Assembly (NCBI RefSeq): GCF_001421325.1
Contig: NZ_LMJY01000012.1
Location: 1 to 64,000 of the forward strand
Reading direction: 5' to 3'
DNA: 64,000 nt
Source of the DNA: Novosphingobium sp. Leaf2
Lineage (GTDB): Bacteria > Pseudomonadota > Alphaproteobacteria > Sphingomonadales > Sphingomonadaceae
A model generated the notes under the pieces. The model searched no databases. It was not told the origin of the DNA and saw nothing but the letters and a program-made list of their open reading frames with translations. Within the stretch, counting starts at the first letter, position 1. Every line of letters begins with the position of its first letter. A program made the position numbers and the translations under genes. This document shows positions 51,760-61,280 of the stretch, piece by piece.

Positions 51760-54350
51760 TCGGCGGCCTCCTTGGGCTTTGCGGCTTTCTTTGCCGCAGG
51801 CTTCTTGGTGGCCGCTTTCTTGGCCGGCGCCTTTTTTGCAGCGGGCGCTTTCTTTGCAGGTGCCGCCTTTTTCGCCGCCGGCTTTTTCTTGCCCTTGGCC
51901 GGCCCCTTGGCCGCCTTTTCGTCGATCAGCACGGTTGCCTGTTCGGCAGTCAGGTCTTCCGGCTTCTGGTCGCGCGGCAACGTGGCGTTGGTGGTGCCAT
52001 CGGTGACATAGGGGCCATAGCGACCGGCCATCACCTTCATCTCACCGCCATTGGTGGGATGCATACCCAGCACCTTGATCGGCTCTGCCGCGGTGCGCGA
52101 ACCCGCGCCGCCACGATTGGCCGCGTCAGCCAGCAGGGACACCGCCGCGTTCATCCCGGTATCGAACACTTCAGCCGTCGAACGCAGGCGCGCATACTTT
52201 CCATCGTGTGCGAGGTATGGCCCGTAACGTCCTATACTGGCGGTAATATCCTTGCCGCTTTCCGGATGCGGGCCCACGGTGCGCGGCAGGCTGAGCAGTT
52301 TGATCGCCCACTCCAGGTTCAACTCGTCGATGTCCTTTGGGATCGACGCGCGCTTGGCCTCCTTCCCCTCGCCCAACTGGATATACGGACCGAAACGACC
52401 GGCGCGGCGAAGGATGTCCATGCCAGTTTCCGGGTCCTGGCCAAGACCTTCGTCCTCACCCCCCTCGTTCGCGCCCCCGGGTTGCGCGAACTTGCGGGTG
52501 AACTTGCACTCCGGGTAGTTCGAGCACGCGATGAATGCGCCGTAGCGGCCACCGCGCAGCGACAGACGGCCTTCGCCGCACTTGGGGCACAGCCGGGGGT
52601 CGGAACCATCATCCTTAGGGGGAAACAGGTAGTCGGACAGGAATTCGTCCAGCGCCTCGGTAACTTCCGAAGGCTTCTTTTCCATGACTTCGTCGGACTT
52701 GGGCTTGAAATCGCGCCAAAACGCTTCGAGCAGAGCCTTCCATTCCTGCCGCCCACCAGACACGTCATCAAGCTCATCCTCCATCCCGGCGGTGAACTCG
52801 TACGCGACGTAGCGCGGAAAGAACCGTTCGAGAAACGATGTGAGAAGTCTGCCCGATTCCTCTGCAAAAAAACGGTTTTTTTCAGTCCGCACATAATTGC
52901 GGTCTTTGATGACCTGCAGTGTGGACGCGTACGTGGAAGGCCGGCCAATGCCCAGTTCCTCCATGCGCTTGACCAGACTGGCCTCGGAATAGCGGGGCGG
53001 CGGCTGGGTGAAGTGCTGTTCGGCGCTCACGTCCTTCTTGGCGGGCATATCGCCGGCCTTCATGAACGGCAGCAGGCCCGAGTCCTCCTCGTCCGCCTTG
53101 TTATCCTGGCCTTCTTCATACACGGCCAGGAAGCCGGGGAATTTCACTACCTGCCCGCTGGCGCGCAGTTCATTGCGCCCAGTCCCGTCACGCAAAGTGA
53201 TCGTCGTACGCTCCAGCGCGGCTGATGCCATCTGGCTGGCCATCGCGCGCTTGAATACCAGATCGTACAACTTCGCCTCGTCACCGGAGCCGAACTTGTC
53301 GCGGGTGAACTCGGTGGGGCGGATCGCTTCGTGTGCTTCCTGGGCGTTCTTGGCCTTGGTGGAATAGTGGCGCGGCTGTTCGGGCAGATAGTGCCCGGAA
53401 AAGCGGTCGGCGATGGCCGCGCGCGCGGCGGAAATGGCGCTGGGGTCCATCTGCACGCCATCGGTGCGCATGTACGTGATCGCGCCCGCTTCATACAGCG
53501 TCTGGGCCACGCGCATCGTCTGGCTGGCCGAAAAGCCCAGCTTGCGCGCGGCTTCCTGCTGCAAGGTGGACGTGGTGAACGGCGGCTGAGGGTTGCGGCG
53601 GTGGGGCTTGGTCTCCACCCCTTCCACCTTGAACGCGCCCTGCTCCACCGCCGCCTTGGCACGCATGGCAATGCCCTCATCGCCCAGCGACAGGCGATCC
53701 AGTTTCTGGCCGTCGAACGTCACAAGCCGCGCGGAAAAGTCCGTGCCGTCATGCGCCATCAGCGCGGCAACGGACCAGTATTCCTGCGGACGAAACGCCT
53801 CGATCTCGCGCTCACGATCGACGATCAAGCGCAGCGCCACGGACTGCACGCGCCCGGCCGACTTCGCGCCGGGCAGCTTGCGCCACAGCACCGGCGACAG
53901 CGTGAAGCCGAACAGGTAGTCCAGCGCCCGGCGCGCCAGATAGGCGTCGATCAGGTCCTGATCCAGCTCACGCGGCTGGGTCATCGCCTTGGTGACGGTT
54001 TCCTTGGTGATGGCGTTGAAGGTGACCCGCTGAACGTCCTTGGGCAGCAGCTTGCGCTTGGCCAGCAGTTCACGCACGTGCCAGGAAATTGCCTCCCCTT
54101 CACGGTCAGGGTCGGTCGCCAGGATCAGGCGGTCCGCGCCCTTCACCGCGTCGGTGATGGCCTTCACCTGGCGCTGCTTGTCGCCGTACAGCTCCCAGTC
54201 CATCGCGAAATCCTCGTCCGGGCGGACGGAGCCGTCCTTTGGCGGCAGGTCGCGGACATGGCCGTAGCTGGCGAGAACCTTGTAGTCCTTGCCCAGATAT
54301 TTCTCGATGGTCTTTGCCTTGGCAGGCGATTCTACGATGACAAGCTGCAT
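51756..54350 (-). CDS. topA: DNA topoisomerase I (type IA)
   Basis: An 864-residue enzyme relaxing negative supercoils. The Toprim domain begins LVIVESPAKAKTIEKYLG, with DPDREGEAISWH; the active-site Tyr is in ITYMRTDG. Zinc-finger repeats follow (LCPKCGEGRLSLRGGRYG, ACSNYPECKFTR), then repeated GRYGPY modules and a Lys/Ala/Pro-rich tail of about 45 residues. The tail resembles that of the SWIB protein at 41114. Confidence 0.98.
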   Translation of the reverse strand: MQLVIVESPAKAKTIEKYLGKDYKVLASYGHVRDLPPKDGSVRPDEDFAMDWELYGDKQRQVKAITDAVKGADRLILATDPDREGEAISWHVRELLAKRKLLPKDVQRVTFNAITKETVTKAMTQPRELDQDLIDAYLARRALDYLFGFTLSPVLWRKLPGAKSAGRVQSVALRLIVDREREIEAFRPQEYWSVAALMAHDGTDFSARLVTFDGQKLDRLSLGDEGIAMRAKAAVEQGAFKVEGVETKPHRRNPQPPFTTSTLQQEAARKLGFSASQTMRVAQTLYEAGAITYMRTDGVQMDPSAISAARAAIADRFSGHYLPEQPRHYSTKAKNAQEAHEAIRPTEFTRDKFGSGDEAKLYDLVFKRAMASQMASAALERTTITLRDGTGRNELRASGQVVKFPGFLAVYEEGQDNKADEEDSGLLPFMKAGDMPAKKDVSAEQHFTQPPPRYSEASLVKRMEELGIGRPSTYASTLQVIKDRNYVRTEKNRFFAEESGRLLTSFLERFFPRYVAYEFTAGMEDELDDVSGGRQEWKALLEAFWRDFKPKSDEVMEKKPSEVTEALDEFLSDYLFPPKDDGSDPRLCPKCGEGRLSLRGGRYGAFIACSNYPECKFTRKFAQPGGANEGGEDEGLGQDPETGMDILRRAGRFGPYIQLGEGKEAKRASIPKDIDELNLEWAIKLLSLPRTVGPHPESGKDITASIGRYGPYLAHDGKYARLRSTAEVFDTGMNAAVSLLADAANRGGAGSRTAAEPIKVLGMHPTNGGEMKVMAGRYGPYVTDGTTNATLPRDQKPEDLTAEQATVLIDEKAAKGPAKGKKKPAAKKAAPAKKAPAAKKAPAKKAATKKPAAKKAAKPKEAAE

Positions 54351-54450
54351 TCTTTAACTCGATCTGCCCTTACGCGTATGCGCACGCATGTGTACACGTA
54401 CAGGGTGGGAAGGCTTTGGCCGGTTCGTCAAGCACAACAAGCCGGGCTAT

Positions 54451-55089
54451 CTATATGAACACTTCGGTCAGTTCATCTGCGCGCCCGCTGATGAGGCGAT
54501 ATGCCCCTGCAATCGTCAGCCAGCTGGCCAGTGAAAACAGCGCCTGCCAGACGTTCTGGGCAAGCGCCCAGGCCCATTGCGGCAGTACGGCGTTGTAAAC
54601 ATCGTTGGCCGCGAACGTTCCGACGAGGCCGCCGCCGAATATCGCGAAGATGATCGCGAAAACCGTCAGCAGCGGACGCCAGCATGCAGCGGTGGCCACT
54701 CGACTGGACGACAGCGCCTCATACGCACGCTGCTCGTCCTTGACGACGAAGGCGGCGGAAAGCGACCAGCGCAGCGCGATTAATAGCCCCGGCACAACCA
54801 GCAGCAGCAACCCCAGCAACGTACCCAGCCCCGCGAGAAACTCGCTGCCCATCAACGAGCCGAGCCGCCAGCGTCCCGCCGGGGCGTCCAGCACCCGCGC
54901 GAGAAACGCATATTGCAGCACCAGCCCGACGACCAGTTCGGGGAGCCCAGCCATTTGCCCCATAGCTAGATCCAAAGGGGTGTAGACGCCGATGATCACT
55001 GCACCCACCCCAAACACCCCAGAACGATGGCGTGCGACCAGATCGCGCATTTCGCGGACCAGATCAGCCATTTCAAACTGCGATTGCAT
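54451..55089 (-). CDS. hypothetical integral membrane protein
   Basis: A 212-residue protein with about five hydrophobic segments (near 25-45, 50-68, 85-108, 138-160 and 180-200). LLLLVVPGLLIALRWSLSAA resembles glycerophosphoryl-diester phosphodiesterase-type membrane domains, but similarity is weak. An AAAAGGGG site precedes the start at 55089. It lies between dprA and topA on one strand. Confidence 0.75.
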   Translation of the reverse strand: MQSQFEMADLVREMRDLVARHRSGVFGVGAVIIGVYTPLDLAMGQMAGLPELVVGLVLQYAFLARVLDAPAGRWRLGSLMGSEFLAGLGTLLGLLLLVVPGLLIALRWSLSAAFVVKDEQRAYEALSSSRVATAACWRPLLTVFAIIFAIFGGGLVGTFAANDVYNAVLPQWAWALAQNVWQALFSLASWLTIAGAYRLISGRADELTEVFI

Positions 55090-55115
55090 GGTCGGCCCCT
55101 TTTACACGAAACGCA

Positions 55116-56234
55116 TCAGCCAAGGCTGACACGCCCGCCGGCATGACGCACCAGACGGCCGGACAGCTCAAGCTCGATCAGCGCGAGTTGCACCGCAGCG
55201 CTACCTTCACCGGACTGGCGCACGAGTTCGTCGATGCTGACCGGCGCCACGGACAGCAGCCCGGCCACGTCGGCAGGCTCTACGCTGGCATCAACGCGCT
55301 CCGGCACGGCAGCGGCGAATGGCGTGTAGCCTACCGAATCCCGTACCAGACTGCGCGGGGTGCCGCCAAACGCGCTAAGCTGCTCGATGATCTCGCGCGC
55401 ATTCTGCACCAACACCGCGCCGTCGCGGATCAATTGGTTGCAGCCGTGGGAACGCGGATCGACCGGCGAGCCGGGGATGGCCATCACGTCGCGCCCCATC
55501 TCGCCAGCTAGGCGCGCGGTGATCAGCGAACCCGAGCGCGGCGCAGCTTCGACCACCACAGTGCCGGCAGCAAGCCCGGCGATAATGCGATTGCGGGTGG
55601 GGAAGTGGCGGGCCAGCGGCTCGGTGGCCGGCGGCTGTTCGGCCAGCAAAAGCCCGTCTGTCGCCACGTGTTCCTGCATCGCGGCATGTTCGGGCGGATA
55701 GGCCACGTCGATCCCGCTGGCGATCACGCCGATGGTCTTGCCCGTGGCCAGCGCGCCGGTGTGGGCCGCACCGTCTATCCCGCGCGCCAGGCCGGAGACC
55801 ACGCACCACCCCTCGCCTGCCAGATCCTGCGCGATCTCGCGCGCCAGCCTGATAGCGGCGGCAGAGGCATTGCGCGCACCGACCATCGCGACACAGGGCC
55901 GCGCGGCCACAGCCAGATCACCACGATACGTCAGGATCGGCGGCGCACCTTCCGCTTGCGCCAAAAGTGCGGGGTAATCCGGCGAGTCGTGAAACAGGTA
56001 ACGCGCACCGGCCTTGCGGGCAGCCGCGATCTCGTCATGCACCCGGCGCTCCGAGGCGGGCGTATAGCGACGGCCGGAGCGGCCCGCCAATTCCGGCAGC
56101 GCGGCAACAGCGCTCGCCGCATCGCCGAAGCGGGCCAGCAGGTGCAGGTAGGTTACCGGCCCCACATTGGGTGAGCGCAGCAGGCGGATGCGGGCGAACG
56201 CCTCGTCCTGCGACAGCGCTTCGGTGACGCTCAC
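55116..56234 (-). CDS. dprA: DNA-processing protein DprA
   Basis: A 372-residue DprA/Smf protein that protects incoming single strands and loads RecA in natural transformation. The Rossmann core includes VAMVGARNAS, SGLARGIDGAAHTGAL and GVIASGIDVAYPPEH; LITARLAGEMGRDVMAIPGS follows. The C-terminal winged helix ends the chain. Its start overlaps the plsY stop by four bases. Confidence 0.96.
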   Translation of the reverse strand: MSVTEALSQDEAFARIRLLRSPNVGPVTYLHLLARFGDAASAVAALPELAGRSGRRYTPASERRVHDEIAAARKAGARYLFHDSPDYPALLAQAEGAPPILTYRGDLAVAARPCVAMVGARNASAAAIRLAREIAQDLAGEGWCVVSGLARGIDGAAHTGALATGKTIGVIASGIDVAYPPEHAAMQEHVATDGLLLAEQPPATEPLARHFPTRNRIIAGLAAGTVVVEAAPRSGSLITARLAGEMGRDVMAIPGSPVDPRSHGCNQLIRDGAVLVQNAREIIEQLSAFGGTPRSLVRDSVGYTPFAAAVPERVDASVEPADVAGLLSVAPVSIDELVRQSGEGSAAVQLALIELELSGRLVRHAGGRVSLG

Positions 56235-56815
56235 GCCGGTCTACCGCCGATGCGCGGTTCGGTGCCGGCGCGCAGGCGGGCGATATTTTCCCGGTGCAGG
56301 AACAGTACCATTGCGGCGATCAGCGCCAGCACCAGCGCGGCATCCACACGCCCCAGCGCCAATGCGGCCAGCGGGGCGACGATGGCGGCGGTCATCCCCG
56401 CAACCGAGGATATGCGCACTACCGCCAGCAGCGCCACCCACGTGAGCGCATAAGCGATGCCCACCGGCCACGCGAGGCCGAACGCCACGCCCGCCGTGGT
56501 GGCAACCCCCTTGCCGCCACGGAACCGCAGCCACACCGGAAAGCAGTGCCCCAGAAACGCGCCCAGCGCCGCCGCCGGGGCAAGCTGAGGCCAAAAGTGC
56601 GCGACCAGCAGCACCGCCGCGAGTCCTTTCAGCAAGTCGAGCAACAAGGTGGCGGCGGCAAGGCCCTTGCGGCCGGTGCGCAGTACGTTGGTGGCGCCGA
56701 TGTTGCCCGACCCGATCTGCCGCAGATCCCCTGCACCGAACAGCCGGGCCAAAATGAGCCCGAACGGCACCGACCCGAAGAGATAGCCGATGGCTGCTGC
56801 AAGAATCCATTCCAT
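56231..56815 (-). CDS. plsY: acyl-phosphate glycerol-3-phosphate acyltransferase
   Basis: A 194-residue inner-membrane enzyme making lysophosphatidate from acyl phosphate. The three conserved loops are seen: GSGNIGATNVLRTGRKG, LGHCFPVWLRFRGGKGVAT and the final HRENIARLRAGTEPRIG. The plsY-dprA order is common in bacteria. Confidence 0.96.
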   Translation of the reverse strand: MEWILAAAIGYLFGSVPFGLILARLFGAGDLRQIGSGNIGATNVLRTGRKGLAAATLLLDLLKGLAAVLLVAHFWPQLAPAAALGAFLGHCFPVWLRFRGGKGVATTAGVAFGLAWPVGIAYALTWVALLAVVRISSVAGMTAAIVAPLAALALGRVDAALVLALIAAMVLFLHRENIARLRAGTEPRIGGRPA

Positions 56816-56925
56816 GGGACCGCCTTAGCCTCCCTTCACGCCATACAGAAGCCGGCTTGCGGCTTTGGGCGTTGCTCTTGCTCCATTTCGGCGGTTAACA
56901 GGTGGCAAGGTCAGGGAAATCGATA

Positions 56926-57774
56926 ATGGCAAGCCACGTCACTAGCACGCCGCATGAAGGCGGCGACACCAAGCGCGCCGTTGATCCGGCTGCCCCGATC
57001 CTGCTGTTCGATTCGGGCGTGGGTGGCCTCACCGTGCTGGAAGAAGTGCGCAAGGCCCTGCCCGACGCGCCGATCATCTATACCGCTGATGCCGCCGGGT
57101 TGCCCTATGGCACCAAAACGGAGGCGCAGATCGCGGCGCGCGTGGCGGGGCTGCTGGGCCGCATGGCGGAGCGGTTTCACCCCCGGCTGATCTGTATCGC
57201 CTGCAACACCGCCTCCACGATCGCGCTGGGCATGGTGCGCGATGTGCTGGAGGTGCCAGTGGTGGGCACCGTCCCTGCGATCAAGCCGGCAGCCGCAATG
57301 ACCCGCTCCGGCGTGATCGGGCTGCTGGGCACGCCGGCCACAATCCGCCAGGCTTATGTAGACCGGCTGGAGCAGGAATTCGCCGCGGACAAGCGCCTGC
57401 TGCGCCACGGTGCGCCAAGCCTGGTGGACGCGGCAGAGGCCAAGCTGCGCGGCGAACCGGTCGATCAGAACGCGATCGCACAGGCGGTGGATGCCCTGCG
57501 CAGCCAGCCTGACGGCGGCGCGATCGACACGGTCGTACTGGCCTGCACCCACTTCCCGCTGGTGCAGGACGAACTCGCCCGCGCCTTCGGACCGGACGTG
57601 CGTTTCGTCCACGGCGCGCAAGGGATTGCCCGGCAGGTTTCGCGTCTCGTTGCGGGACAGGAATATGCTCGCCAAGTGCCTGACCAGGCGCTATTTACGG
57701 GATCGGGAGACATACCCGAGGCGTACCGCATGAAGCTGGCGCAATACGGGTTGCTTGAGGTCCACAGGATTTGA
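56926..57774 (+). CDS. murI: glutamate racemase
   Basis: A 282-residue enzyme supplying D-glutamate for peptidoglycan. FDSGVGGLTV with D29, catalytic C93 in ACNTAST and C207 in ACTHFPL are present. The start at 56926 follows AGGGAAAT. Its stop overlaps the TTG start of the next gene. Confidence 0.96.
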   Translation: MASHVTSTPHEGGDTKRAVDPAAPILLFDSGVGGLTVLEEVRKALPDAPIIYTADAAGLPYGTKTEAQIAARVAGLLGRMAERFHPRLICIACNTASTIALGMVRDVLEVPVVGTVPAIKPAAAMTRSGVIGLLGTPATIRQAYVDRLEQEFAADKRLLRHGAPSLVDAAEAKLRGEPVDQNAIAQAVDALRSQPDGGAIDTVVLACTHFPLVQDELARAFGPDVRFVHGAQGIARQVSRLVAGQEYARQVPDQALFTGSGDIPEAYRMKLAQYGLLEVHRI

Positions 57775-58598
57775 CGCGGCGCCTGAATTTCTGGTTGGTG
57801 TCGGTATTGCTCATTGTCGGAATTCCCTACTACTGGCACCTGGTCGATCCGGGTCTGGGGCCGGGAGCGGTCGACCCGGCGGCAAGACCGGTTACAATAA
57901 CCCAGCTGCGTACCCTGGCGGCAGCCCTGCCGGGACCACGCCCCGCGCAGTTGCGTGTGGAAACGGTGGGCATGGACATGGTTTCGGCCAACATGCTGAT
58001 GGCGGGCGCGGGCCTGCGATCCTTGCCCACGGTAATGCGGGCATATGAACTGATCGTTCCGGGTGCCGCGCCGATCCTTATCGATGCGGGCACATCGGCG
58101 CGTTCGGCGCGCGAGGGCGGCGTCGACATCTACGATCCCAACACCCAGGCCCGGATCGCGCAAGTCCGAACAGTTGCGGCGCACATCGTGCTGCTGGCGG
58201 ACGAGCCGGCCCATAATGGCGGGCTGGAAGCGGGCAATATGCGCGCGCCCCGCGAACTACCGCCCGCCTCCTCCGATGCGCCTTGGCCGCTTGCCCCCGG
58301 CGTGGTGATTATCCCGGCAACCGGCATGGGTCCGGACGTGAACATGGTCTACGTGCAATTTGCCGGTGGGCGCGAAATGCTGTTCAGCGGCGATGTCGCC
58401 AAGATCTTCGGCAATTGGGCCGAACTGCGGCTTCCCGCGCGCCTTGGCATGCGCGGCAGGTCCACCGCGTACCGCCGCGCCAATCTGGCCTGGCTCAAGA
58501 CGATCGCGGCGCTGCACCGCGCCGCGCCGAACATGGCGATCGTTGCCGGCCATGACCCGGCGCCTACGGCGTTTTCTGCGGGCAGGTTTTCCCATTAG
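57771..58598 (+). CDS. membrane-anchored metallo-beta-lactamase-like protein without metal motif
   Basis: A 275-residue protein with a TTG start overlapping the murI stop. One N-terminal membrane helix (about 7-21) precedes an MBL-like domain: LIVPGAAPILIDAGTS, then HIVLLADEPAHNGG (138-151) at the position of the HxHxDH metal motif, where most ligands are replaced; LFSGDVA (D208) and VAGHDP (H261) remain. It is therefore probably catalytically inactive or altered. Role unknown; coupling to murI hints at an envelope function. Start codon certain only from overlap and helix position. Confidence 0.65.
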   Translation: MTRRLNFWLVSVLLIVGIPYYWHLVDPGLGPGAVDPAARPVTITQLRTLAAALPGPRPAQLRVETVGMDMVSANMLMAGAGLRSLPTVMRAYELIVPGAAPILIDAGTSARSAREGGVDIYDPNTQARIAQVRTVAAHIVLLADEPAHNGGLEAGNMRAPRELPPASSDAPWPLAPGVVIIPATGMGPDVNMVYVQFAGGREMLFSGDVAKIFGNWAELRLPARLGMRGRSTAYRRANLAWLKTIAALHRAAPNMAIVAGHDPAPTAFSAGRFSH

Positions 58599-58726
58599 CC
58601 TTTGCGGACAAGCTGCTGGCAATGGTGCAAGCGATACGCTATTGGCGTCCGCAAAAGCCATCCGGGTAACGGCAATGGCGCAGCGGGAAGGCGCCGGCAC
58701 CGGCAAGGCAGGATGAAGTCGACACC

Positions 58727-59941
58727 GTGAATTACGAGCACATCTTCGACCAGGCGATCGAGCGCCTCCACTCCGAAGGCCGGTATCGCGTCTTCATCGA
58801 TATCCTGCGCAACAAGGGCGCATACCCCAACGCGCGCTGTTTCGCCGGCCACAACGGCCCCAAGCCGATCACCGTGTGGTGTTCGAACGATTATTTGGCG
58901 ATGGGCCAGCATCCCAAGGTGATCGAGGCGATGGAGGAGGCGCTGCACGATGTGGGCGCGGGCTCCGGCGGCACGCGAAACATCGGCGGCAACACGCATT
59001 ACCATGTCGATCTCGAACATGAACTTGCCGACCTGCATGGCAAGGAAGGCGCGCTGCTGTTCACCTCCGGTTACGTGTCCAACGATGCCACATTGTCCAC
59101 ACTGGCGCGCCTGCTGCCCGGCTGCGTGATCTTTTCCGACGAATTGAACCACGCCAGCATGATTGCGGGCATCCGCAACTCTGGCTGCGAAAAGAAGGTG
59201 TGGCGCCACAACGACCTCGATCATCTGGAAGAACTGCTGGCCGAAACCGACCCGGCCCTGCCCAAGCTGATCGCATTCGAATCGGTCTATTCGATGGACG
59301 GCGATGTCGCCCCGATCCACGACATCTGTGACCTTGCCGAGAAATACAACGCCCTCACCTACATCGACGAAGTGCACGCAGTAGGCATGTACGGCCCGCG
59401 CGGCGGTGGCATTTCCGACCGGGACGCTGCAGCGCACCGGATCGACATCATCGAGGGCACGCTGGGCAAGGCGTTCGGCGTGATGGGCGGCTATATCGCC
59501 ACCACCACCAAGATCATCGACTGCATCCGCTCCTACGCGCCCGGCTTCATCTTCACGACATCGCTGTCGCCGGTGCTGGTGGCGGGCGTGCTCGCATCCG
59601 TACGCCATTTGAAAAGCTCCAGTGTGGAGCGTGAAGGTCAGCAGCTGTCGGCGGCGATGCTCAAGCAGATGTTCCGCGATGCCGGGCTGCCGGTGATGGA
59701 TTCCACCACCCATATCGTGCCGCTGATGGTCGGAGATCCGGTGCGCGCCAAGCAGATCAGCGACATACTGCTGGCCGAGTATGGCGCCTATGTGCAGCCG
59801 ATCAACTTTCCCACCGTGCCGCGCGGCACGGAGCGCCTACGCTTCACGCCGGGCCCTGCGCATACCGAAGCGATGATGCGGGAACTGACCGGCGCGCTCG
59901 CCGAAATCTGGGATCGCCTGGAAATGCGCGCTGCTGCCTGA
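58727..59941 (+). CDS. hemA: 5-aminolevulinate synthase
   Basis: A 404-residue PLP enzyme of the C4 (Shemin) haem route, condensing glycine and succinyl-Co[37 protein letters not shown] and the PLP lysine K248 in [11 protein letters not shown] identify it. The GTG at 58727 gives the family N-terminus [11 protein letters not shown]. Presence of ALAS supports an alphaproteobacterial host. Confidence 0.97.
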   Translation: MNYEHIFDQAIERLHSEGRYRVFIDILRNKGAYPNARCFAGHNGPKPITVWCSNDYLAMGQHPKVIEAMEEALHDVGAGSGGTRNIGGNTHYHVDLEHELADLHGKEGALLFTSGYVSNDATLSTLARLLPGCVIFSDELNHASMIAGIRNSGCEKKVWRHNDLDHLEELLAETDPALPKLIAFESVYSMDGDVAPIHDICDLAEKYNALTYIDEVHAVGMYGPRGGGISDRDAAAHRIDIIEGTLGKAFGVMGGYIATTTKIIDCIRSYAPGFIFTTSLSPVLVAGVLASVRHLKSSSVEREGQQLSAAMLKQMFRDAGLPVMDSTTHIVPLMVGDPVRAKQISDILLAEYGAYVQPINFPTVPRGTERLRFTPGPAHTEAMMRELTGALAEIWDRLEMRAAA

Positions 59942-60072
59942 GTGCTTCTTGCCGGCCTGACAGCTTAAGTTGCGCCGTTAACCTGACGCCCCCCTTTTCG
60001 CAGCGCGGCACGATCCCCAAGTGACGGGCTTGGCGCACATCGCGCTGTCCGTTCAAGCGAACCGGGGAATTC

Positions 60073-61173
60073 ATGGCCAAATTGTTCGAGCCCTATACCG
60101 TGGGCGATCTCACGCTGTCCAACCGCATCATCGTGGCGCCGATGTGCCAGTACTCCGCCGAAAACGGCTGCATGACCGACTGGCATGAGGCGCACCTCGG
60201 CCAGCTGGCGCAATCGGGTGCGGGCCTGCTGACGATCGAGGCCACTGCCGTCACGCCCGAAGGACGCATTTCATACGGCGATGTGGGCCTTTACGACGAT
60301 GCTACCGAAGCGGCGATGGCCAAGGTGCTGGAAAGCGTGCGCCGCTGGTCCAACATCCCCGTCGCGATCCAGCTCGCTCACGCCGGGCGCAAGGCCAGCA
60401 CCGCCAAGCCCTGGGACGGCGGCGCGCAGATTGCGCCCGGCACCCACAACGGCTGGCAAACGCTATCCGCCTCCGATCTGCCGTTTACGCAGGACGAAAA
60501 CCCGCCGGTGGCGCTGGACAGCGCCGGGCTTAACCGCATCCGCGTAGCCTTTGCCGAAGCCGCCCACCGCGCAGCGCGGCTGGGGATCGATCTGGTGCAG
60601 TTGCACGGTGCCCACGGCTATCTGCTTCACCAGTTCCTGTCGCCACTGTCCAACACGCGCACGGACGAATACGGCGGCAGTCTGGAAAACCGCATGCGCT
60701 TCCCGCTTGAGGTGTTCGACGCTGTGCGTGCCGCCTTCCCGGCGGACAAGCCCGTGACCATGCGCGTGTCCGGTACGGACTGGGCCGAGGGTGGCTGGGA
60801 TATCGAGCAGACAGTAGCCTTCGCCAAGGCACTGGAAGCGCGCGGCTGTGCCGGTATCCACGTATCGAGCGGTGGCCTTGCAGCGCACCAGAAGATACCG
60901 GTAGGCCCGAACTACCAGGTGCCGCTGGCCCGCGCCGTCAAGCAGGCGGTGTCGATCCCGGTAGTGGCCGTGGGCCTCATCACCGAGCCGGAACAGGCCG
61001 AAGCGATCGTCGCCACCGGCGATGCGGACTTCGTGGCGCTGGCCCGCACCGTCCTGTACGATCCGCGCTGGCCTTGGCACGCAGCCGCTACACTAGGCGC
61101 AAAAATCAAGGTAGCGCCGCAGTACCTGCGCAGCCAGCCGCGCCAGTATCAGAGCCTGTTCGTCAAGGCATAA
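60073..61173 (+). CDS. NADH:flavin oxidoreductase/old yellow enzyme family
   Basis: A 366-residue FMN TIM-barrel of the YqjM/XenA class. APMCQYSAENGCMTDWHEAHLG holds the catalytic Cys of this subgroup; LAHAGRK, LHGAHGYLLHQFLSP and SLENRMRFPLEVFDAVR follow. Such enzymes reduce activated alkenes or nitro compounds with NADPH; the natural substrate is unknown. Its N-terminal GDLTLSNRIIVAPM is standard. Confidence 0.93.
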   Translation: MAKLFEPYTVGDLTLSNRIIVAPMCQYSAENGCMTDWHEAHLGQLAQSGAGLLTIEATAVTPEGRISYGDVGLYDDATEAAMAKVLESVRRWSNIPVAIQLAHAGRKASTAKPWDGGAQIAPGTHNGWQTLSASDLPFTQDENPPVALDSAGLNRIRVAFAEAAHRAARLGIDLVQLHGAHGYLLHQFLSPLSNTRTDEYGGSLENRMRFPLEVFDAVRAAFPADKPVTMRVSGTDWAEGGWDIEQTVAFAKALEARGCAGIHVSSGGLAAHQKIPVGPNYQVPLARAVKQAVSIPVVAVGLITEPEQAEAIVATGDADFVALARTVLYDPRWPWHAAATLGAKIKVAPQYLRSQPRQYQSLFVKA

Positions 61174-61225
61174 GGCTGCGTATTGCCGCCGCACCGGGTG
61201 TTTTCCGGCGCGGCGGCAGGCACGA

Positions 61226-61262
61226 AAAAAGCCCCCGGACCGCACTGGTCCGGGGGCTTTTT
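61226..61262. terminator. bidirectional terminator between old yellow enzyme and odc
   Basis: Perfect 16-base arms (AAAAAGCCCCCGGACC / GGTCCGGGGGCTTTTT) with a 5-base loop, A- and T-runs on both sides, between convergent genes. Confidence 0.95.
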
Positions 61263-61280
61263 GCAATCAGGATCGGTCGA

